From Rhizobiales bacterium Ga0077545 (GTDB lineage Bacteria > Pseudomonadota > Alphaproteobacteria > Rhizobiales > Methylopilaceae): DNA of 64,000 nt. Each line of letters begins with the position of its first letter. Position 1 is the stretch's first letter. The stretch is taken from NCBI GenBank assembly GCA_001464335.1, contig LNEV01000002.1, forward strand, positions 62,001 through 126,000, in the 5' to 3' direction. The notes beneath the pieces are model-generated. The model had not been told where the DNA came from. It searched no databases and worked only from the letters and a program-made list of their open reading frames with translations. Positions 61,473 to 64,000 of this stretch are shown here, piece by piece. The translations under genes and the position numbers were made by a program.

Positions 61473-61694
61473 TCAGGCCTCGATGCGGGCGACGACGGTG
61501 CCTTCCGTGATGGTCGATCCTTCCGTCACCAGAATCTCGGTGATCTTCCCGGCTTCAGGAGCCGACACCGGAATTTCCATCTTCATGGATTCGAGGATGA
61601 GGATTTCCTGATCTTCCTCCATGCTGTCTCCGACCGCTGCCACGATCTTCCAGACGTTTCCTGTGATCTCTGCCTTCACTTCCACAATGGCCAT
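61473..61694 (-). CDS. Biotin carboxyl carrier protein (small BCCP)
   Basis: The 73-residue protein is a single biotinyl domain with the attachment motif ESMKMEI (biotinyl-Lys38). It has no N-terminal extension as in AccB (about 150 residues), so it is the small free-standing type used with dedicated acyl-CoA carboxylases. It is the first gene of the operon with the biotin carboxylase and is divergent from the MaoC gene across Operator 3. Confidence 0.92.
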   Translation of the reverse strand: MAIVEVKAEITGNVWKIVAAVGDSMEEDQEILILESMKMEIPVSAPEAGKITEILVTEGSTITEGTVVARIEA

Positions 61695-61747
61695 GGGTTC
61701 GTTCCCCGCTCTCTGGACGTTGACGCAAGCCTAACTCCATTCCATAG

Positions 61748-61768
61748 TAGTTGCAATAACGACAACTA
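61748..61768. promoter_or_regulatory. Operator 3 (BCCP-carboxylase / MaoC divergent promoter)
   Basis: TAGTTGC-N7-ACAACTA, one mismatch from the perfect palindrome at 53194. It ends 17 bases before the MaoC GTG start, so binding would cover the transcript start of that gene, and it lies 53 bases from the BCCP start. This position favours repression. Confidence 0.75.
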
Positions 61769-61785
61769 AATGCCCGGAGGCACCC

Positions 61786-62625
61786 GTGAGTGAGTTTGGC
61801 GAGTGGATCGGTCGTGTGTCCTCGTCGGTCGAGCGTGTCGACCGCTGGCCGATGTTGGCCTTGGCCGCAGCCCTCGATAGCGAGACGGCTCCGGCTGACA
61901 CGGACGACATTTTGCCTTTGGCCCACTGGCTCTGTTTCCCGCCGGCGACGCGACAATCGCAGATGGGTCCGGACGGGCATCCGAGGCGTGGCGATTTCCT
62001 GCCGCCGCTGCCCCAGCCGCGCCGCATGTGGGCGGGAAGCGAAATCCGGTTTCTGGCGCCCATCGCCATCGGCGACACGCTGCGCAAGACATCGCGCATC
62101 GCCGACATTGCGGAAAAAGCGGGGAAAACGGGCAACCTGATCTTCGTGACTGTCGCGCACGAGTTCGAACGCGACGGGAAAACCCTCCTCACCGAAACGC
62201 AGAATCTGGTCTACCGCGACGATCCCGCGCCCGGTGAAACGGCTCCGCCGCCGAAACCAGCCCCGGCCAAAGCGGACTGGTCGGAACGCCACGCCCCGGA
62301 TCCCGTCCTGCTGTTCCGCTATTCAGCGGTCACCTTCAATGCCCATCGCATTCACTACGACGAACCCTACGCACGTACGGTCGAAGGATATCCCGGCATT
62401 ATCGTGCATGGACAGTTGACGGCGACGCTGATGCTGCGCGCTTTCCAGAAACACAATCCCGGCCTCCGCCCGACCGCGTTCTCCTTCCGGGCGGTCAAGC
62501 CGCTTTTTTCCGGAGCTCCGTTCTTCGTCGAAGGAGCCGCCGGAGACGAGGCCGACAGTTTCAAGCTCTGGGCGCGCAACGAGGCCGGCGATCTTTCGAT
62601 GACGGCCGACCTGAAAGTGGCCTGA
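61786..62625 (+). CDS. MaoC-like mesaconyl/itaconyl-CoA hydratase-type protein
   Basis: The 279-residue protein has two hotdog halves: an N-terminal FAS1-dehydratase-like half (LAHWLCFPPATRQSQMGPDGHP; MWAGSEIRFLAPI) and a C-terminal MaoC half (FRYSAVTFNAHRIHYDEPYA with the catalytic His and Asp/Asn region, then GYPGIIVHGQL). This double-hotdog form matches mesaconyl-C4-CoA and itaconyl-CoA hydratases, which add water to the branched enoyl-CoA before CitE-like cleavage. Start: GTG with GGAGG five bases upstream. The aconitase-like gene follows after two bases. Confidence 0.85.
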   Translation: MSEFGEWIGRVSSSVERVDRWPMLALAAALDSETAPADTDDILPLAHWLCFPPATRQSQMGPDGHPRRGDFLPPLPQPRRMWAGSEIRFLAPIAIGDTLRKTSRIADIAEKAGKTGNLIFVTVAHEFERDGKTLLTETQNLVYRDDPAPGETAPPPKPAPAKADWSERHAPDPVLLFRYSAVTFNAHRIHYDEPYARTVEGYPGIIVHGQLTATLMLRAFQKHNPGLRPTAFSFRAVKPLFSGAPFFVEGAAGDEADSFKLWARNEAGDLSMTADLKVA

Positions 62626-62627
62626 CA

Positions 62628-64000
62628 ATGCCGATCCATCCCGACCGCCAGTTTGCGAGGCCCTTGGCAGGTCGGGATTGCATGGTGGATATCATTAGCC
62701 TGACTGCGGCTGAAGAGAGCGGGCTCCCGCTGCGCGGGCTTCCGCGGTCGCTGCGCATCATGGCAGAGGGATTGCTGGCGCATTTGCCGCCGGACGATGC
62801 CGCGCGGGACATCCATAATCTCGCTGCGCGGGAAAACTCGGTTTCCTTCATTCCAGGACGCGCGCTTCTTCAGGATTTTCTCGGCATTCCGCTGATGACG
62901 GACATGGCTTCGATGCGCGATGCGCTCGCGGCCGCAGGGCAAGATCCTTCAATTCTCAATCCCAGGATCCCGGTCGACTTCGTGGTCGACCATTCCCTTG
63001 TCGTCCATCATTTCGGATCGGCGGATGCGCTTGCGATGAACCGCAGCGAGGAGTTCTCAAGAAACCGCGAAAGGTTCGCATTTATCAAATGGTGCGAGAA
63101 CGCGTTCGAGAACGTACGTATCGTCCCGCCCGGAAGCGGCATCATGCACCAAGTCAATCTCGAATGGCTGGCGCAAGTCGTGTCGCTGCACCGCTTGCCC
63201 GGCGGCCGCTCTCTGGCGATGTCGGACACGATGATCGGCACAGACAGCCATACGACTATGATCAACGGCCTCGGCGTGTTGGGCTGGGGTGTCGGCGGAA
63301 TCGAGGCAGAGACCGCGATGCTCGGCGTGCCAGTCACGATGGCCTCGCCGCGAGTTGTCGGTCTCACGCTCACCGGAGCTCTGACGCCGGGCGTGACGGC
63401 GACCGATCTCGTGCTTCATCTCACCGAGTTTCTACGCGGCGTTGGCGTCGTCGATGCCTTCGTGGAGTTCGAAGGATCCGGTCTGGCCGGCCTGTCGGTA
63501 ACCGATCGGGCCACGATCGCAAACATGGCGCCGGAGTATGGAGCGACCTGCGCCCATTTTCCGGTCGACGACAAAACGCTCGACTATCTGCGAATGACGG
63601 GGCGCAGCGACGACCACATTGATCTCGTCGAACGCTACACCAAGGAGCAGGGATTATGGCGATATCCCGACACCGCGGGCGATATCGATTTTGATCGGAC
63701 ATATCACTTCGACCTCTCCAAAGTCGAACCCTCGCTCGCGGGGCCGACACGCCCCCAGGATCGCGTCCGCCTCGCCGATGTTCCGGTCTCGCTCCAAAAG
63801 AGGGCAAGAGATCTCGGCAAGGCGGATCTCGTTCCAGCTTCGGATGATGAACTCGACAACGGGGCGGTCGTGATCGCGGCCATTACGAGTTGCACCAACA
63901 CGGCCAATCCGCCTTTGATGATCGCAGCGGGCCTGCTCGCGAAGAGGGCGGTGGAGCGCGGGCTTCGTGCTGCGCCGCACGTGAAGACCTCGCTGTCGCC
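62628..64000 (+). CDS. Aconitase-family hydratase, N-terminal part (cut by window end)
   Basis: The first 457 residues are present and open to the window end. They follow AcnA/IRP-type aconitases: VDFVVDHSLVVHHFG, RNRERFAFIKWCENAFENV, VPPGSGIMHQVNLEWL, GTDSHTTMINGLGVLGWGVGG, and ITSCTNTANPP, whose Cys (~422) is the first ligand of the 4Fe-4S cluster. The family isomerises citrate/isocitrate or hydrates related acids such as 2-methylcitrate. A copy inside this operon is probably not the housekeeping enzyme but one for the imported acid. The start ATG is two bases after the MaoC stop. Confidence 0.9.
   Translation, partial: MPIHPDRQFARPLAGRDCMVDIISLTAAEESGLPLRGLPRSLRIMAEGLLAHLPPDDAARDIHNLAARENSVSFIPGRALLQDFLGIPLMTDMASMRDALAAAGQDPSILNPRIPVDFVVDHSLVVHHFGSADALAMNRSEEFSRNRERFAFIKWCENAFENVRIVPPGSGIMHQVNLEWLAQVVSLHRLPGGRSLAMSDTMIGTDSHTTMINGLGVLGWGVGGIEAETAMLGVPVTMASPRVVGLTLTGALTPGVTATDLVLHLTEFLRGVGVVDAFVEFEGSGLAGLSVTDRATIANMAPEYGATCAHFPVDDKTLDYLRMTGRSDDHIDLVERYTKEQGLWRYPDTAGDIDFDRTYHFDLSKVEPSLAGPTRPQDRVRLADVPVSLQKRARDLGKADLVPASDDELDNGAVVIAAITSCTNTANPPLMIAAGLLAKRAVERGLRAAPHVKTSLS

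Noticed and set aside
1-64000. CRISPR arrays, tRNA or rRNA genes, insertion sequences
   Set aside because: I saw no spaced direct repeats, cloverleaf-like sequences, transposase genes or terminal inverted repeats.

Overview
The window is GC-rich and reads as an alphaproteobacterial chromosome. A DUF1153 protein matching SciP, the FlbD-type flagellar activator, TTAA-N7-TTAA CtrA boxes, a GTTC-N7-GTTC SOS box, an imuA-imuB-dnaE2 cassette and a BA14K-like protein all point to Alphaproteobacteria. Hyphomicrobiales or a relative is the most likely group; the species cannot be named. Genes are densely packed, and many start codons are fixed by clear Shine-Dalgarno sequences, including several GTG and TTG starts.

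Layout. 1-0.8 kb: the end of a cytochrome P450 gene and a stress-type ferritin-like gene with an EcfG-like promoter. 1-21 kb: flagellar genes (flhA; fliF-fliG-fliH-fliN-flbD; sciP; fliK-flgD). These are interrupted between flbD and flhA by sbmA, two c-di-GMP genes, a Tat-exported acetamidase/formamidase and a divergent gene in which an AraC-type regulator is fused to the same enzyme domain. 21-28 kb: mnmA, a methyltransferase, a BA14K protein, a three-gene two-component operon and small basic or acidic proteins. 28-35 kb: a TRAP transporter plus gamma-glutamyltranspeptidase-like operon, divergent from a second AraC-acetamidase fusion. 35-40 kb: a KaiC-like ATPase with a hybrid kinase, and a lipid kinase. 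40-44 kb: an ECF sigma/anti-sigma pair divergent from a bufferin-type (DUF2282/DUF692/DUF2063/DoxX) copper peptide operon. 44-49 kb: the mutagenesis cassette. 50-64 kb: a catabolic locus with TctABC uptake, a CitE-like lyase, an enolase-superfamily enzyme, an acyl-CoA carboxylase in three parts, an ADP-forming CoA ligase, a MaoC hydratase, an aconitase-family enzyme (cut by the window end) and a TrmB-type regulator.

The two least ordinary systems are as follows. (1) Two paralogous AraC-acetamidase/formamidase fusions each sit divergent from an operon that could be their target, and each is preceded by a shared 26-bp element. They look like regulators that carry their own amidase as a sensor. 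(2) In the 53-64 kb locus, three promoters carry the same palindrome, TAGT(T/A)GC-N7-(G/A)CAACTA, which ties uptake, activation, hydration, cleavage and carboxylation genes into one regulon, probably under the local TrmB protein. Its gene set fits breakdown of a branched C5 dicarboxylate (mesaconate- or itaconate-like) or a related tricarboxylate.

Regulation is unusually readable. Three GGCA-N5-TGCCGGG elements (candidate FlbD ftr sites) lie at flhA, fliF and fliK, with CtrA boxes at flhA, fliF and sciP and a sigma-54 promoter at fliK. Paired GTAAC-N17-CGAATGG promoters serve the ECF sigma gene and the bufferin operon.
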